From the NCBI RefSeq assembly GCF_024397895.1, contig NZ_CP073346.1, positions 1,364,001 through 1,428,000 of the forward strand: a DNA stretch of 64,000 bases, written 5' to 3'. The position numbers and the translations under genes were made by a program. The notes under the pieces are model-generated. The model worked only from the letters and a program-made list of their open reading frames with translations, searched no databases and was not told the DNA's origin. This DNA is from Pseudomonas benzenivorans. GTDB taxonomy: Bacteria; Pseudomonadota; Gammaproteobacteria; Pseudomonadales; Pseudomonadaceae. This document shows, piece by piece, positions 32,761-44,405 of this stretch (the first letter of the stretch is position 1; each line of letters opens with the position of its first letter).

Positions 32761-33555
32761 CTAGGGCTTCAGCTCGAAGGCATCGGCATCCAGATAGGCC
32801 GGAAAACGCTCGCGGTAGGCCGCCAGTGCCGCGCCAGACAGGGCGAAGCGGAACACCCCGCCAGCCGCCTCGGCGTTGAGCAGCGCTTCGCCCTGGAAGT
32901 CCAGGACCTGGCTGTCGCCGCTGTAGGCGTGGCCCTTGCCGTCCTCGCCAATGCGGTTGACCGCCGCCACGTAGCACAGGTTCTCGATCGCCCGGGCCGG
33001 CAGCAGGCGGTTCCAGTGCTGGCGCCGCGCGGCCGGCCAGTTGGCGGTGTAGAGCAGCAGGTCGGTGTCACGGGGATCACGGCTCCACACCGGAAAGCGC
33101 AGGTCGTAGCAAATCAGCGGGCGGATCTGCCAACCCTTGAGCGCCAGCAGCTGCTGCTGATCACCGGCAGCGTAGTGCTTGTGTTCACCGGCCATGCGGA
33201 ACAGGTGACGCTTGTCGTAATGCGCCAGCGAGCCGTCCGGGCGCGCCCAGAGCAGGCGATTGCGGTAGCTGCCGTCGGCCGCCTGGATGATCAGGCTGCC
33301 GGTGACTACCGCCTGCAGGCGGCGGGCCTGCTCCTGCAGCCAGACAGTGCTCGGGCCGTTCTCCGGCTCGGCCAGGCTGGCCGAGTCCATGGAAAAACCG
33401 GTGCTGAACATCTCCGGCAGCACCACCAGATCGACGCCCTCGAGGGGCGCCAGCAGCGTTTCGAAATGCGCCCGGTTGGCCGCCGGGTCGTGCCAGGCCA
33501 GCTCGCTCTGCACCAGGGCCAGCTGCAGGTCGGGTAACAGGCTCAGATCGCGCAT
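32761..33555 (-). CDS. Omega-amidase/nitrilase-family protein (YafV-like)
   Basis: 264 residues from ATG 33555. The catalytic triad of the nitrilase superfamily is visible: Glu in VVLPEMFSTGFS, Lys in YDKRHLFRM, Cys in PLICYDLRFPVW. This branch hydrolyses alpha-keto amides such as 2-oxoglutaramate. The gene overlaps the end of the aminotransferase by 13 nt; that pairing (glutamine transaminase plus omega-amidase) fits methionine salvage, in which the amidase pulls the transamination forward. Confidence 0.9.
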   Translation of the reverse strand: MRDLSLLPDLQLALVQSELAWHDPAANRAHFETLLAPLEGVDLVVLPEMFSTGFSMDSASLAEPENGPSTVWLQEQARRLQAVVTGSLIIQAADGSYRNRLLWARPDGSLAHYDKRHLFRMAGEHKHYAAGDQQQLLALKGWQIRPLICYDLRFPVWSRDPRDTDLLLYTANWPAARRQHWNRLLPARAIENLCYVAAVNRIGEDGKGHAYSGDSQVLDFQGEALLNAEAAGGVFRFALSGAALAAYRERFPAYLDADAFELKP

Positions 33556-34691
33556 AGCTTCTCCGCGGCCTGGCGCAGGGTGTCCTCGCGCTTGGCAAAA
33601 CAGAAGCGCACCAGGCGCAGGTCCGGGGGCGGCAGCTGGTAGAACACCGAAACCGGAATGGTCGCCACGCCGTGCGCGCGGGTCAGCCACTCAGCCATGG
33701 CGACGTCGTCCAGGTCGTCACGGATCGCCGAGTAGTCGGCCAGCTGGAAATAGGTGCCGGCGGCGCGTTGGAAGGTGAAGCGCGAGTCGCCCAGCAGGTC
33801 GCAGAACAGGTCACGCTTGGCCTGGTAGAAAGCCGGCAACTCCTCGACATGCTCGGGGTGCTCGGCCATGAAATCGGCCAGCGCCCACTGCAATGGCGTG
33901 ACGCCACAGAAACTCACGTACTGGTGCACCTTGCGCAGCTCGGCGGTGAGCGCCGGCGGCGCCACCACGTAGCCGGTCTTCCAGCCGGTGACGTGGTAGG
34001 TCTTGCCGAACGAGCTGACCACGAAGGCGCGCCGGTACAGTTCCTCATGGGCCAGGATGCTGGCGTGGCGGGCGCCGTCGAACACCAGGTGCTCGTAGAC
34101 CTCGTCGCTGACCAGGTAAATGTCGCGGTCGCGGATCAGCGCCGCCAGCTGATCCAGCTCTTCGCGGGAAATCAGCGCACCGCTGGGGTTGTGCGGGCTG
34201 TTGAGGATGATCAGGCGGGTCTTGGCGCTCAGCGCCTCGCCCAGCCGTTGCCAGTCGATGGCAAAGCCAGGCAGCGCCAGCGGCACGTGCACGCAGCGGC
34301 CGCCGGCCAGTTCCACCGAGGGCTCGTAGCTGTCGTAGCAGGGGTCGAAGACGATCACCTCGTCGCCCGGGCGGATCAGCGCCTGGATGGCGCAGAAGAT
34401 GCCCTGGGTGGCGCCGGGGCTGATGGTGACCTCGTTGTCCATGTCGACCCTGCGGCCATAGCTGCGGGCGATCTTCGCCGCCACCTGCTGGCGCAGCGCC
34501 GGCAACCCGGCCAGCGGCGCGTACTGGTTGTGGCCGGCGGCGATGTGCCGGCCGACCGCGTCGCGCAGCGCCTGCGGGCCTTCGAAGTCGGGAAATCCCT
34601 GGGACAGGTTGAGGGCCCCGGTCTCGGCGGCGAGCTGGGACATGCGGGTGAAGATGGTGGTGCCGACATTCGGCAGCTTGCTGTGGATCAT
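33543..34691 (-). CDS. Glutamine/methionine aminotransferase (class I, YbdL-like)
   Basis: 382 residues. A PLP-dependent fold-type I aminotransferase: NLSQGFPDF near the N-terminus, GATQGIFCAIQAL, NSPHNPSG, and the PLP Lys in SSFGKTYHVTGWKTGYV. The group includes YbdL and kynurenine aminotransferases and prefers methionine, glutamine and aromatic amino acids. It transaminates 4-methylthio-2-oxobutyrate at the end of methionine salvage, and the neighbouring omega-amidase removes the keto-amide by-product. Confidence 0.88.
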   Translation of the reverse strand: MIHSKLPNVGTTIFTRMSQLAAETGALNLSQGFPDFEGPQALRDAVGRHIAAGHNQYAPLAGLPALRQQVAAKIARSYGRRVDMDNEVTISPGATQGIFCAIQALIRPGDEVIVFDPCYDSYEPSVELAGGRCVHVPLALPGFAIDWQRLGEALSAKTRLIILNSPHNPSGALISREELDQLAALIRDRDIYLVSDEVYEHLVFDGARHASILAHEELYRRAFVVSSFGKTYHVTGWKTGYVVAPPALTAELRKVHQYVSFCGVTPLQWALADFMAEHPEHVEELPAFYQAKRDLFCDLLGDSRFTFQRAAGTYFQLADYSAIRDDLDDVAMAEWLTRAHGVATIPVSVFYQLPPPDLRLVRFCFAKREDTLRQAAEKLCAI

Positions 34692-34766
34692 GACGTCTTC
34701 CTGCTGATCACCGCGAACGGCTGGCGGTGCCGAAGGGCCAGGATAGCCGATCGACCGGGCACGAAA

Positions 34767-34786
34767 AAGGCGCCCGCAGGCGCCTT
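34767..34786. terminator. Bidirectional terminator after der
   Basis: AAGGCGCC (34767-34774) pairs with GGCGCCTT (34779-34786). A T-run (TTTTTC) follows on the minus strand, in keeping with termination of the der transcript. Confidence 0.85.
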
Positions 34787-34809
34787 CCGTTAGAGCGGGG
34801 CGGCCGGGA

Positions 34810-36285
34810 TCAGCGCTTCTTGTCCTTGCGCTTCTTCTCGGCCTTCTTGTGGTGACTCATCAACCGGCGCTTCTTGTTGACCTGACGATCGGTCAGGGTG
34901 TTCTTCTTGTCCTCGTAGGGGTTCTCCCCGCCCTTGTACTCGATGCGGATCGGCGTGCCGACCAGCTTGAGCACGCGGCGGTAGGTGTTCTCCAGGTAAC
35001 GGGAATAGGCGCGCGGAACCGCGTCCACCTGGTTGCCGTGGATCACGATCAGCGGCGGGTTCGCGCCACCCAGGTGGGCGTAGCGCATCTTGATCCGGCG
35101 GCCGTTGACCATCGGCGGCTGGTGCTCGCGCACCGCGTCCTCGAGGATCTGGGTCAGGCGACTGGTGGGCCAGCGGGTGATGGCCGACTGGAACGAGGCC
35201 TGCACAGACTTGTACAGGTGACCGACACCGGTGCCATGCAGCGCCGAGATGAAGTGGATGTCGGCGAAGTCGACGAAGAACAGCCGGCGCTGCAGCTCGG
35301 TCTTCACGTAATCGCGCTCGCCGGGCTCCATGCCATCCCACTTGTTCAGGGCGATGACCAGGGCGCGGCCGCTTTCCAGGACGAAACCGAGCAGGTTGAG
35401 GTCATGGTCGACCACGCCCTCGCGGGCATCCATGACGAACACCACCACGTTGGAGTCCTGGATGGCCTGCAGGGTCTTGACCACCGAGAACTTTTCCACC
35501 GCCTCGAAGATCTTGCCGCGGCGGCGCACGCCGGCGGTGTCGATCAGGGTGTACTTCTCGTCGTCGCGCTCGAAGGGAATGTAGATGCTGTCGCGGGTGG
35601 TGCCGGCCTGGTCATAGACGATCACCCGGTCCTCGCCGAGCATGCGGTTGACCAGGGTCGACTTGCCGACGTTGGGCCGGCCGATGATCGCCAGCTTGAT
35701 GCCATCCTTCTCGCTCGGCCCGGGAATACGCTTGGCTTCCTCGCCCTCGGCCACCTCTTCGGCCTCCTCGCCCTCCTCCGGCTCGCCGGCGTCCTTGGGG
35801 AAGTCACCCAGCACCGCCTCGAGCATCTGGGTGATGCCGCGGCCATGGGCGCCGGCGATCGCCAGGGCCTCGCCCATGCCCAAAGGGCTGAACTCGGCGC
35901 GGGCCAGATCGGGATCGAGGTTGTCGACCTTGTTCACCACCAGGAAGCTGCGTTTGTTGCGCTTGCGCAGGTGCTCGCCGATCATCTGGTCGGAGGCCGA
36001 CAGGCCGGCCCGGGCGTCGACCAGGAACAGCACGGCATCGGCCTCTTCGATGGCCTGCAGGGACTGCTCGGCCATCTTCGCGTCGATGCCCTCCTCGTCA
36101 CCGGAGATGCCCCCGGTGTCGATGACGATATAGGTGCGCCCCTGCCACTTGGCTTCGCCGTACTGGCGATCGCGGGTCAGGCCGGATAGGTCGCCGACGA
36201 TGGCGTCGCGGGTCCTGGTCAAGCGGTTGAAGAGGGTGGACTTGCCGACATTCGGACGGCCCACCAGGGCAATTACGGGAACCAT
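34810..36285 (-). CDS. der: Ribosome assembly GTPase Der (EngA)
   Basis: 491 residues from ATG 36285. Two consecutive GTPase domains, each with GRPNVGKST (G1), DTGG or DTAG (G3) and NKxD (G4), plus a KH-like C-terminal domain ([15 protein letters not shown]). It helps 50S subunit assembly and is essential. The acidic linker ([15 protein letters not shown]) between the two domains is a normal variable region. It follows bamB on the same strand after a terminator-like hairpin. Confidence 0.97.
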   Translation of the reverse strand: MVPVIALVGRPNVGKSTLFNRLTRTRDAIVGDLSGLTRDRQYGEAKWQGRTYIVIDTGGISGDEEGIDAKMAEQSLQAIEEADAVLFLVDARAGLSASDQMIGEHLRKRNKRSFLVVNKVDNLDPDLARAEFSPLGMGEALAIAGAHGRGITQMLEAVLGDFPKDAGEPEEGEEAEEVAEGEEAKRIPGPSEKDGIKLAIIGRPNVGKSTLVNRMLGEDRVIVYDQAGTTRDSIYIPFERDDEKYTLIDTAGVRRRGKIFEAVEKFSVVKTLQAIQDSNVVVFVMDAREGVVDHDLNLLGFVLESGRALVIALNKWDGMEPGERDYVKTELQRRLFFVDFADIHFISALHGTGVGHLYKSVQASFQSAITRWPTSRLTQILEDAVREHQPPMVNGRRIKMRYAHLGGANPPLIVIHGNQVDAVPRAYSRYLENTYRRVLKLVGTPIRIEYKGGENPYEDKKNTLTDRQVNKKRRLMSHHKKAEKKRKDKKR

Positions 36286-36320
36286 TAGGCTCTCCACTAC
36301 GTTATTTCAGAAAATACAAA

Positions 36321-36342
36321 GGCCGCTGCCTGGGCAGCGGCC
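36321..36342 (-). terminator. Terminator between bamB and der
   Basis: GGCCGCTGCC (36321-36330) pairs with GGCAGCGGCC (36333-36342). Read on the minus strand it is followed by TTTGTATTTTC. It probably reduces transcription from bamB into der. Confidence 0.8.
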
Positions 36343-36413
36343 GGAATTCACAACTCGGGCCGGCTCACCCCACAGCGTCGCTGTGCAGCATAGCCAAGCC
36401 CGCTAGCGGCCGG

Positions 36414-37565
36414 TCACTTGATGGTCAAGGCAACCAGTTTGCCACCGTTACCGTAGGCGTACAGCCAGCTGCCGACCACCAGCGGGCGGGCCCGCAGGCC
36501 GTCGCTGTCGACACGCTTGCGGCCGACGAAACGACCATCCACCTGGCTGATCAGGTGCAGGTAGCCTTCCAGATCGCCGAAGGCGACGTAGCTGGAGAAC
36601 ACTTCCGGCGCCGACAGCTGACGGCGCGCCAGGGCGTCATTGTTCCACAGCGCCGAAGCCGAGCGCTCGTCGATGCCTTCGACACTGCCGTCGGCCAGGC
36701 TGACGTAGACGTTGCCGAAGCCCTGGGCCACGCCGACCGAACTGGAGGCCTCGCGCTGCCAGAGCACGCGACCGCTTTCCAGCTCCAGCGCCGCCACGCG
36801 GCCCTGGTAGCTGACGACGTAGAGGGTGCCACCGGACAGCAGCAGGCCGCCGTCGATGTCGACCACCCGGTCCAGTTCCGAACGCCCCTGGGGAATGGCC
36901 ACGCGCTGCTCCCAGACCGGCAGGCCGCGCTGGGTATCCACGGCGATGACCTTGCCGCTGGACAGCCCGGCGATCGCCAGACGGTTGGTCAGCACCGGAC
37001 TACCGGTACCACGCAGGGTCAGTACCGCCGGGGTATTCTCGAAGATCCAGCGCTGCTTGCCGCTGTCGGCATCGAAGGCAATCAGGCGGTCGTCCTGGGT
37101 CTGCACCAGCACCACGTCGCCATTGACCGCAGGCGCCGCCAGCACCTCGCTGGTGACGCGCGAGCGCCACTTCTCATCACCGGAGGCAGCGTCCAGGGCG
37201 ATCACCTCGCCCTTGAGGGTACCCAGCAGGACCAGGCCATAACCCGCGCCGACCGCGCCGGAAACCGGTGCCTCGAGGTCCTGCTTCCAGATCACCTTGC
37301 CGGTCAGGCGGTCGAGCGCCATGACCAGGCCTTCGACGTCAGCGGCGAAGATGCGCTCGCCGTCGACGGCGGGAACCAGCATATTGAAGGTCTCGCCCTG
37401 GCCTTCGCCGATCGAGCGGCTCCACTCCTCCTGCAGCACCACTTCTTCTTCGAAGTCGCTCAACTCGGCGGGCGGCAATTCCTTCTTGGTGTTGCTGCTG
37501 CAACCCACGGCCAATACGGCCAGGGCCAGCAGTGCGGCATTCTTCCAACGCATCACGTCACGCAT
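36414..37565 (-). CDS. bamB: Outer-membrane assembly lipoprotein BamB
   Basis: About 383 residues. The lipobox LAVGC gives a lipid-anchored Cys after a short signal peptide (ALLALAVLAVGC), and the rest is an eight-bladed PQQ-like beta-propeller (repeats such as GKVIWKQDLEAPV, GDEKWRSRV, GLPVWEQRV). BamB helps deliver nascent barrel proteins to BamA. An alternative start is ATG 37553, which would give 379 residues and may be the true one. It overlaps yfgM by 8 nt and belongs to the ispG-hisS-yfgM-bamB-der block. Confidence 0.95.
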   Translation of the reverse strand: MRDVMRWKNAALLALAVLAVGCSSNTKKELPPAELSDFEEEVVLQEEWSRSIGEGQGETFNMLVPAVDGERIFAADVEGLVMALDRLTGKVIWKQDLEAPVSGAVGAGYGLVLLGTLKGEVIALDAASGDEKWRSRVTSEVLAAPAVNGDVVLVQTQDDRLIAFDADSGKQRWIFENTPAVLTLRGTGSPVLTNRLAIAGLSSGKVIAVDTQRGLPVWEQRVAIPQGRSELDRVVDIDGGLLLSGGTLYVVSYQGRVAALELESGRVLWQREASSSVGVAQGFGNVYVSLADGSVEGIDERSASALWNNDALARRQLSAPEVFSSYVAFGDLEGYLHLISQVDGRFVGRKRVDSDGLRARPLVVGSWLYAYGNGGKLVALTIK

Positions 37566-38202
37566 CCCCTTTTGCCAGGTCGTCGAGCTTCATCTGCAAA
37601 CCGCCCACTGCGGCGTCTTCGGCCAGTGCAGCCTTGGCCTTCAGGTAGGCGGCATGGGCCTCATCGTCACGCCCCAGCTTCACCAGCAGGTCGCCCTTGA
37701 GCTCTTCGCGGCTGGCCAGGTAGGCCGGCTCCGCATCGCCCTCGAGCAGCGCCAGCGCCTTCTCGGCCTGGTCCTGCGCAGCCAGGACACTGGCCAGACG
37801 CTGACGCGCCAATTCGGCCAGGGTGTCGTCGGCCGGCGAGTCGACGATCACCTGCAGCTCGCGGGCGGCGTCGTCCAGCTTGCCGGCCTCGACCGCAACT
37901 TTGGCGACGAACAGGCTGCCGTACTGGGCGTAATGGCTACCGCCGAATTCGTTCTTGAGCTGGTTGCCCAGTTCGGCGACCTTGGCGGCGTCCGGCTCGC
38001 CCGCCGGAGTCAACGCGGTCTCCAGCAACTGCTGGTAGAGCATCGAGGCGTTCTGCGCCTGGCTGGTCTGGTATTTCTGCCAGCCCTGCCAGCCGACCAC
38101 CGCCACCAGGGCCAGTACCGCACCAGTCAGCAATGGCATGCCGTTGCGCTGCCACCATTCCTTGATCACCGCCAGCTGTTCTTCTTCGGTACGCGATTCC
38201 AC
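37558..38202 (-). CDS. yfgM: YfgM-like TPR membrane protein
   Basis: 214 residues from GTG 38202 (AGGAG upstream). A single N-terminal membrane helix (MPLLTGAVLALVAVVGW) anchors a periplasmic region of tetratricopeptide-like helices (LYQQLLETAL, AELARQRLASVLAAQ). YfgM works with the Sec/PpiD chaperone network in the periplasm. Co-location with bamB and hisS is conserved. Confidence 0.9.
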   Translation of the reverse strand: MESRTEEEQLAVIKEWWQRNGMPLLTGAVLALVAVVGWQGWQKYQTSQAQNASMLYQQLLETALTPAGEPDAAKVAELGNQLKNEFGGSHYAQYGSLFVAKVAVEAGKLDDAARELQVIVDSPADDTLAELARQRLASVLAAQDQAEKALALLEGDAEPAYLASREELKGDLLVKLGRDDEAHAAYLKAKAALAEDAAVGGLQMKLDDLAKGDA

Positions 38203-38243
38203 CCCAATACTCCTGTTCGCTAAATCGGCGTGTGCTTGATGCG

Positions 38244-39533
<1,290 letters not shown>

Positions 39534-39567
39534 TTCGATTCCTTAGCTATTGCAGGTACGCAGGGAC

Positions 39568-40680
39568 TCAGCTGCGCACGATCAAGGCGGCATCTGCGGC
39601 GACCTTCTCGGCCGCCTTCTGGCGGATCAGCCTTTCCAGCTCATCCACCAGGTTGTCATTGTTGAGCTTCTGCGCCGGCTTGCCGTCGATGTACACCAAG
39701 TTGTTCGGCGTGCCGCCGGTCAGCCCGACATGGGCTTCCTTGGCCTCCCCCGGACCGTTGACCACGCAGCCGATCACGGCCACATCGAGGGGCACCAGCA
39801 GGTCTTCGACCCGTGCCTCCAGCTCGTTCATGGTCTTGACCACATCGAAGTTCTGCCGCGAGCAGCTCGGGCAGGCGATGAAGTTGATGCCCCGCGAGCG
39901 CAGGCGCAAGGACTTGAGGATGTCGAAGCCGACCTTGATCTCCTCGACCGGGTCGGCGGCCAGGGAGATGCGAATGGTATCGCCGATGCCCTCGGCCAGC
40001 AGCATGCCCAGGCCCACCGCCGACTTCACCGTGCCGGAGCGCAGGCCGCCGGCCTCGGTGATGCCCAGGTGCAGGGGCTGCTCGATCTGCTTGGCCAGGA
40101 GGCGATAGGCTTCGACCGCCATGAACACGTCGGAGGCCTTGACGCTGACCTTGAAGTCCGGGAAGTTCAGGCGATCCAGGTGCTCCACATGGCGCAGCGC
40201 CGACTCGACCAGGGCCGCCGGGGTCGGTTCGCCGTACTTCTTCTGCAGGTCCTTTTCCAGGGACCCGGCATTGACCCCGATGCGGATTGGAATGCCCTTG
40301 TCCCGCGCAGCCTCGACCACCGCGCGGACGCGGTCCTCGCGGCCGATATTGCCGGGGTTGATGCGCAGGCAGTCGACGCCCAGCTGGGCCACCCGCAGGG
40401 CGATCTGATAATCGAAGTGGATATCGGCAACCAGCGGCAGGGCGACCTGCTGCTTGATCTTGCCGAAGGCCTCGGCCGCGTCCATGTCCGGCACCGAGAC
40501 CCGCACGATATCGGCCCCCGCCTCTTCCAGGCGGCGGATCTGCGCCACGGTGGCAGCCACGTCGTTGGTATCGGTGTTGGTCATGCTCTGCACCGAGATG
40601 GGCGAATCACCGCCAACCGGTACCGAGCCGACCCAGATTTTCCGCGACTGACGACGCTTGATCGGCGATTCGCAATGCAT
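39568..40680 (-). CDS. ispG: (E)-4-hydroxy-3-methylbut-2-enyl-diphosphate synthase IspG
   Basis: 370 residues from ATG 40680. It converts MEcPP to HMBPP in the non-mevalonate isoprenoid pathway, using a 4Fe-4S cluster. The N-terminal TIM barrel ([18 protein letters not shown]) and C-terminal cluster domain, with ACPSCSRQ and [11 protein letters not shown] as Cys and Glu ligands, are clear. It starts 2 nt after the rodZ stop, so it is coupled to rodZ. Confidence 0.96.
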   Translation of the reverse strand: MHCESPIKRRQSRKIWVGSVPVGGDSPISVQSMTNTDTNDVAATVAQIRRLEEAGADIVRVSVPDMDAAEAFGKIKQQVALPLVADIHFDYQIALRVAQLGVDCLRINPGNIGREDRVRAVVEAARDKGIPIRIGVNAGSLEKDLQKKYGEPTPAALVESALRHVEHLDRLNFPDFKVSVKASDVFMAVEAYRLLAKQIEQPLHLGITEAGGLRSGTVKSAVGLGMLLAEGIGDTIRISLAADPVEEIKVGFDILKSLRLRSRGINFIACPSCSRQNFDVVKTMNELEARVEDLLVPLDVAVIGCVVNGPGEAKEAHVGLTGGTPNNLVYIDGKPAQKLNNDNLVDELERLIRQKAAEKVAADAALIVRS

Positions 40681-40681
40681 G

Positions 40682-41701
40682 TTATTGCCCACCCAGCTTC
40701 AGGCGCGCGGTCTCGCCGGTGACGTAGGGCGAGACATCGACCGCCTGGCCGTTGTAAGTCACTTGCGCGCCGCGGGCAAAGCCCAGGCGCAGTTCCAGCG
40801 GCGCCTTGCCGGCCAGCCGCAGACTGTCGCCACTGCGCTTCAGTGCGCTGACCAGGACCTTGCCGTTGGCGTCGGTCAGCTGAGTCCAGCAATCGGCGGT
40901 GAAGCGCACCTCGACGACGCCCTCGCCGGAAGCGGCCACCGGGACCTCGGCCGCCTGCTCGGCGGCGGACGCCGCCACTACCGGCTCACTGGTCGCCGGC
41001 GCGTCTTGCGCCTGGGTCACCGGCTCAACCGGGGTTTCCAGCGATGCGCCCGGCGCAGGCGCCGGGTTCTCGGTCACAACCGCCTCAGGAGCCGGCTCGG
41101 TCAGTTCCTGGGTGGCCACCTGCTCGCCCTGCTGCAATGTTGCGCCTGGCAGGCTCAGCTCGCTCGACTCCTGGGCCGCGACCACAGCCTGGTCCTCCGG
41201 CTCGTCAAGCGCGTGAATCTGCGTGGTGCCGTCGGCACCCTCCACTTCGACGTGCTCGAGGCTGGTCGCCGGTTCCTCGGCAGTACGCTGGGCCTGTTCC
41301 TGCCACCAATAGAGGCCGACGCCGGCCAATGCCAGCAGCAATGCCAGACCGACAAAACGCAGGATGTGCTGCGAATGGCTCAACGGTTGCTCGATGCGGC
41401 CGAGGCTGTGCACGTTGCTGCCCGCCGCACTGCTGCCGGTGAACTGGTCGAACTCCAGCACCAGGCGCGCCTGGTCCATGCCCAGCAGCTTGCCGTAAGC
41501 ACGGACGTAGCCCCTGGCGAAGGTGTGCCCCGGCAGTTTGTCGAAGGCACCGTCCTCGATCTGCCCCAGGCGCTGGGGCGTCAGGTTCAGCTGGGTTGCC
41601 ACCTCGGCGATCGTCCAGCCCTTGCTTTCGCGACCGATGCGTAGGGATTCGCCTGGATTGACGTTTTGCGCCACTGCTTCTTCAGAATGCGCCGCTTTCA
41701 T
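40682..41701 (-). CDS. rodZ: Cytoskeletal shape protein RodZ
   Basis: 339 residues: an N-terminal Xre-type HTH ([19 protein letters not shown]), a membrane helix ([18 protein letters not shown]), a Pro/Ala/Val/Glu-rich periplasmic linker, and a C-terminal DUF4115 beta-domain ([18 protein letters not shown]). RodZ binds MreB and helps elongation and cell shape. It overlaps pilF and ispG, so it is in one long operon with them. Length is normal for the family. Confidence 0.93.
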   Translation of the reverse strand: MKAAHSEEAVAQNVNPGESLRIGRESKGWTIAEVATQLNLTPQRLGQIEDGAFDKLPGHTFARGYVRAYGKLLGMDQARLVLEFDQFTGSSAAGSNVHSLGRIEQPLSHSQHILRFVGLALLLALAGVGLYWWQEQAQRTAEEPATSLEHVEVEGADGTTQIHALDEPEDQAVVAAQESSELSLPGATLQQGEQVATQELTEPAPEAVVTENPAPAPGASLETPVEPVTQAQDAPATSEPVVAASAAEQAAEVPVAASGEGVVEVRFTADCWTQLTDANGKVLVSALKRSGDSLRLAGKAPLELRLGFARGAQVTYNGQAVDVSPYVTGETARLKLGGQ

Positions 41702-42459
41702 CTTTGCTCCGACAGGTATTGCTGATATTCCGGTGTCCCGGGATAAAGACGTTTCAGCTGCAGACCGAGGCTGGCCGCAGTGTCGCGGTCCTCGAAGATC
41801 GCCGCCAGCCGCGCCCCCAGCAGCAGGCTGCGGGCGTTCTGCTCGGCCAGTGCGCTGAAGCTGTCGTAGTAGCGGCGGGCCGGCACGTACTGCCGATCCT
41901 CGAAATGCAGCTGCGCCATCTCCAGCAGGGCTCGCGGCTGCCGGCTGTTGAGGCGCAGGGAACGCTCGAAATAGGTTTTCGCCTGCTCGCGCTGCTCGAG
42001 CATCATGGCAGTCATGCCGAGGTTCTCGAATACACGCGAGCGCTCCGGGTAGAGATTGTCCCGGGCGGCCTGCTGATAGCGCTCCAGCGCCTCGTCGTAA
42101 CGCTTCTGTTCGAACAGGAAACTGCCGTAGTTGTTCAACAGGCGAGCATCGTCGCCGCGCTGCGACAAGGCCTTGCGATAGTGTTCGTCAGCCAGTTTGG
42201 CTTCCATCTCGATCTGAAACACCAGCGCCAGGGCGGCGTGGGCATCGGCGCTGGACGGATCGAGCTCCAGGGCTTTCTTCAACGGCACCTTGGCCCGCTC
42301 ACTCGCCCCTTGCTGCAGGTAGCCCAGCCCCAGATGGACATAGGCGTCACGCGCCTCGTCGCGCCCCTTGTCGGTTCTCATCGGGTCGACGGCGCCGGTC
42401 GATACGCATCCGGCCAGCAGGCTGGCGATTAGCAAGAACAGCGCTGGGCGCAGGGTCAT
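41698..42459 (-). CDS. pilF: Type IV pilus biogenesis lipoprotein PilF (PilW)
   Basis: 253 residues. A lipoprotein signal with lipobox LLAGC, then six tetratricopeptide repeats (YVHLGLGYLQQGASERAKVP, AHAALALVFQIEMEAKLADE). PilF is the pilotin that guides secretin PilQ to the outer membrane for type IV pili. Its position between rlmN and rodZ is conserved in Pseudomonas. Confidence 0.93.
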   Translation of the reverse strand: MTLRPALFLLIASLLAGCVSTGAVDPMRTDKGRDEARDAYVHLGLGYLQQGASERAKVPLKKALELDPSSADAHAALALVFQIEMEAKLADEHYRKALSQRGDDARLLNNYGSFLFEQKRYDEALERYQQAARDNLYPERSRVFENLGMTAMMLEQREQAKTYFERSLRLNSRQPRALLEMAQLHFEDRQYVPARRYYDSFSALAEQNARSLLLGARLAAIFEDRDTAASLGLQLKRLYPGTPEYQQYLSEQR

Positions 42460-42472
42460 GGGTTTCCTCTCT

Positions 42473-43621
42473 TCAGGTTCGATTGGCGGAGGACGGCGTG
42501 GTGTCCGCCTCGCTGCTCAATTCACGCACGGCGATATAGCGCGCGCTGCGACGGGTACGGTCCATGACCTGACCGACCAGTTGACCACAGGCGGCGTCGA
42601 TATCTTCGCCACGGGTGGTGCGCACGGTGACGTTATGCCCGGCCTTGTGTAGCAGGTCCTGGAAACGGCGGATGGCATTATTGCTCGGCCGCTCATACCC
42701 GGAGTGGGGAAAGGGATTAAACGGAATCAGGTTGATCTTGCAAGGCACATCCTTGAGAAGTGCGATCATCTCCTCAGCATGGGCCGGCTGATCGTTCACA
42801 TCCTTGAGCAGGGTGTATTCGATGGTCAGCACCCGCTTTTCGCCAAGACGCGACACGTAGCGCTTGCAGGCGGCCAGCAGCATCTCCAGCGGGTATTTCT
42901 TGTTGATCGGCACCAGCTGGTTGCGCAGCGCGTCGTTGGGCGCGTGCAACGACAGCGCCAGTGACACGTCGATGACTTCACCCAGCTTGTCGATCATCGG
43001 CACCACGCCCGAGGTGGACAGGGTCACCTTGCGCTTGGAGATGCCATAACCGAGGTCGTCCATCATGATCTTCATGGCGGCGACCACGTTGTCGAAATTC
43101 AGCAGCGGCTCACCCATGCCCATCATCACCACGTTGGTGATGGCGCGATCGATCTTCGCCGGCACGGTGCCGAAAGACTTGTTGGCGATCCACACCTGGC
43201 CGATCACCTCGGCGGCGCTCAGATCGCTGTTGAAACCTTGTTTGCCGGTGGAACAGAAACTGCAGTCCAGCGCACAACCGGCCTGGGACGAAACGCACAG
43301 CGTGCCACGCCCGCCTTGCGGAATGTACACGGTCTCGACGCAGCTGCCCGAGGCCACCCGTACCACCCACTTGCGTGTGCCGTCGGTGGAAATGTCTTCG
43401 CTGACCACTTCCGGGCCGCGAATCTCGGCACAGGCCTTGAGCTTCTCGCGCAAGGCCTTGCCGACATTGCTCATGGCGTCGAAGTCATCGACGCCAAAGT
43501 GGTGAATCCATTTCATCACCTGGCCGGCACGGAAGCGCTTTTCTCCGATCTGCTCGAAGAACTGCTCCATTTCTGGCTGGGTCAGACCCAGCAGGTTGAT
43601 CTTGCCGGTAGCTTCAGTCAT
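42473..43621 (-). CDS. rlmN: RlmN radical SAM 23S rRNA/tRNA methyltransferase
   Basis: 382 residues. The radical SAM motif CALDCSFCS supplies three Cys for a 4Fe-4S cluster, [13 protein letters not shown] is the SAM-binding glycine motif, and the C-terminal part has the Cys that forms the methyl carrier ([13 protein letters not shown] contains the catalytic Cys). It makes m2A at 23S position 2503 and tRNA position 37. It is downstream of ndk on the same strand. Confidence 0.96.
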   Translation of the reverse strand: MTEATGKINLLGLTQPEMEQFFEQIGEKRFRAGQVMKWIHHFGVDDFDAMSNVGKALREKLKACAEIRGPEVVSEDISTDGTRKWVVRVASGSCVETVYIPQGGRGTLCVSSQAGCALDCSFCSTGKQGFNSDLSAAEVIGQVWIANKSFGTVPAKIDRAITNVVMMGMGEPLLNFDNVVAAMKIMMDDLGYGISKRKVTLSTSGVVPMIDKLGEVIDVSLALSLHAPNDALRNQLVPINKKYPLEMLLAACKRYVSRLGEKRVLTIEYTLLKDVNDQPAHAEEMIALLKDVPCKINLIPFNPFPHSGYERPSNNAIRRFQDLLHKAGHNVTVRTTRGEDIDAACGQLVGQVMDRTRRSARYIAVRELSSEADTTPSSANRT

Positions 43622-43645
43622 GGCTTCACCCTCGCGTGTTTCGCC

Positions 43646-44077
43646 TTAGCGAATGCGCGCGCACACTTCGGTGGAAGCGAAGAAGTAAGCGATTTCGCGA
43701 GCTGCGGAAGCCTCGGAGTCGGAACCGTGTACGGCGTTCTCGTCGATGGAAACGGCGAAATCGGCGCGGATGGTGCCGGCAGCAGCTTCTTTCGGGTTGG
43801 TGGCGCCCATCAGCTCGCGGTTCTTGGCGATGGCCTCTTCACCTTCCAGCACCTGAACGATGACCGGGCCGGAAGTCATGAAGGCAACCAGGTCCTTGAA
43901 GAAGCCACGCTCGCTGTGCTCGGCGTAGAAGCCAGCGGCTTCGCGCTCGGACAGCTGAACCATCTTCGAGGCGACGACGCGCAGGCCGGCCTTTTCGAAG
44001 CGAGTGGTGATCTCACCGATGACGTTCTTGGCGACGGCGTCAGGCTTGATGATGGAGAAGGTACGTTGAACAGCCAT
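43646..44077 (-). CDS. ndk: Nucleoside diphosphate kinase
   Basis: 143 residues, full length. It balances nucleoside triphosphates by phosphate transfer through a phospho-His. [20 protein letters not shown] opens the fold, [14 protein letters not shown] and [17 protein letters not shown] follow, and NAVHGSDS contains the active His. ATG 44077 follows TGGAGT. It heads the rlmN-pilF-rodZ-ispG-hisS-yfgM-bamB group. Confidence 0.97.
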   Translation of the reverse strand: MAVQRTFSIIKPDAVAKNVIGEITTRFEKAGLRVVASKMVQLSEREAAGFYAEHSERGFFKDLVAFMTSGPVIVQVLEGEEAIAKNRELMGATNPKEAAAGTIRADFAVSIDENAVHGSDSEASAAREIAYFFASTEVCARIR

Positions 44078-44114
44078 GGAAAACTCCAGAAACAGGGATT
44101 AAAGCGAAAAATTA

Positions 44115-44137
44115 AACCCGCGAATTATACGCGGGTT
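44115..44137 (-). terminator. Intrinsic terminator after the isc operon
   Basis: AACCCGCG (44115-44122) pairs with CGCGGGTT (44130-44137). On the minus strand it is followed by TAATTTTTCG. The loop contains TATAATT, so it could also supply a -10 box for ndk. Confidence 0.8.
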
Positions 44138-44177
44138 CCGGTTAAATGCGTAGGGCGGCGCCGGCTCGGCGCCCAGC

Positions 44178-44378
44178 TCAGTCGAGCTCTTCGATCCAGG
44201 CCGCCTGAATCGCCTCGAGAACCTTCTCTCCGCCGCGCTGCGGATCATCGGAGAACTCCGGCAAATCCAGCACCCAGCGGTGTAAATCGACGAAGTTGAC
44301 GTAGCGCGGGTCGACTTCGGGCTTGGCTTCGGCCAACTGGATGGCAATCTCCAGCACATCGGTCCATTTCAGACTCAT
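44178..44378 (-). CDS. iscX: IscX (Fe-S assembly regulator)
   Basis: 66 residues, acidic. SLKWTDVLEIAIQLAEAKPE and DPRYVNFVDLHRWVLDLPEF are conserved IscX blocks. It binds IscS and iron, and competes with frataxin to modulate cluster synthesis. It is the last gene of the isc operon. ATG 44378 follows AAGGAGCAGG. Confidence 0.94.
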   Translation of the reverse strand: MSLKWTDVLEIAIQLAEAKPEVDPRYVNFVDLHRWVLDLPEFSDDPQRGGEKVLEAIQAAWIEELD

Positions 44379-44405
44379 GACCTGCTCCTTACTTCCCTAA
44401 GAGGT

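Noticed and set aside
44115..44137. TATAAT in the hairpin loop as a certain ndk promoter
   Set aside because: No acceptable -35 lies at the right distance; the hairpin with its T-run is better explained as the isc terminator.
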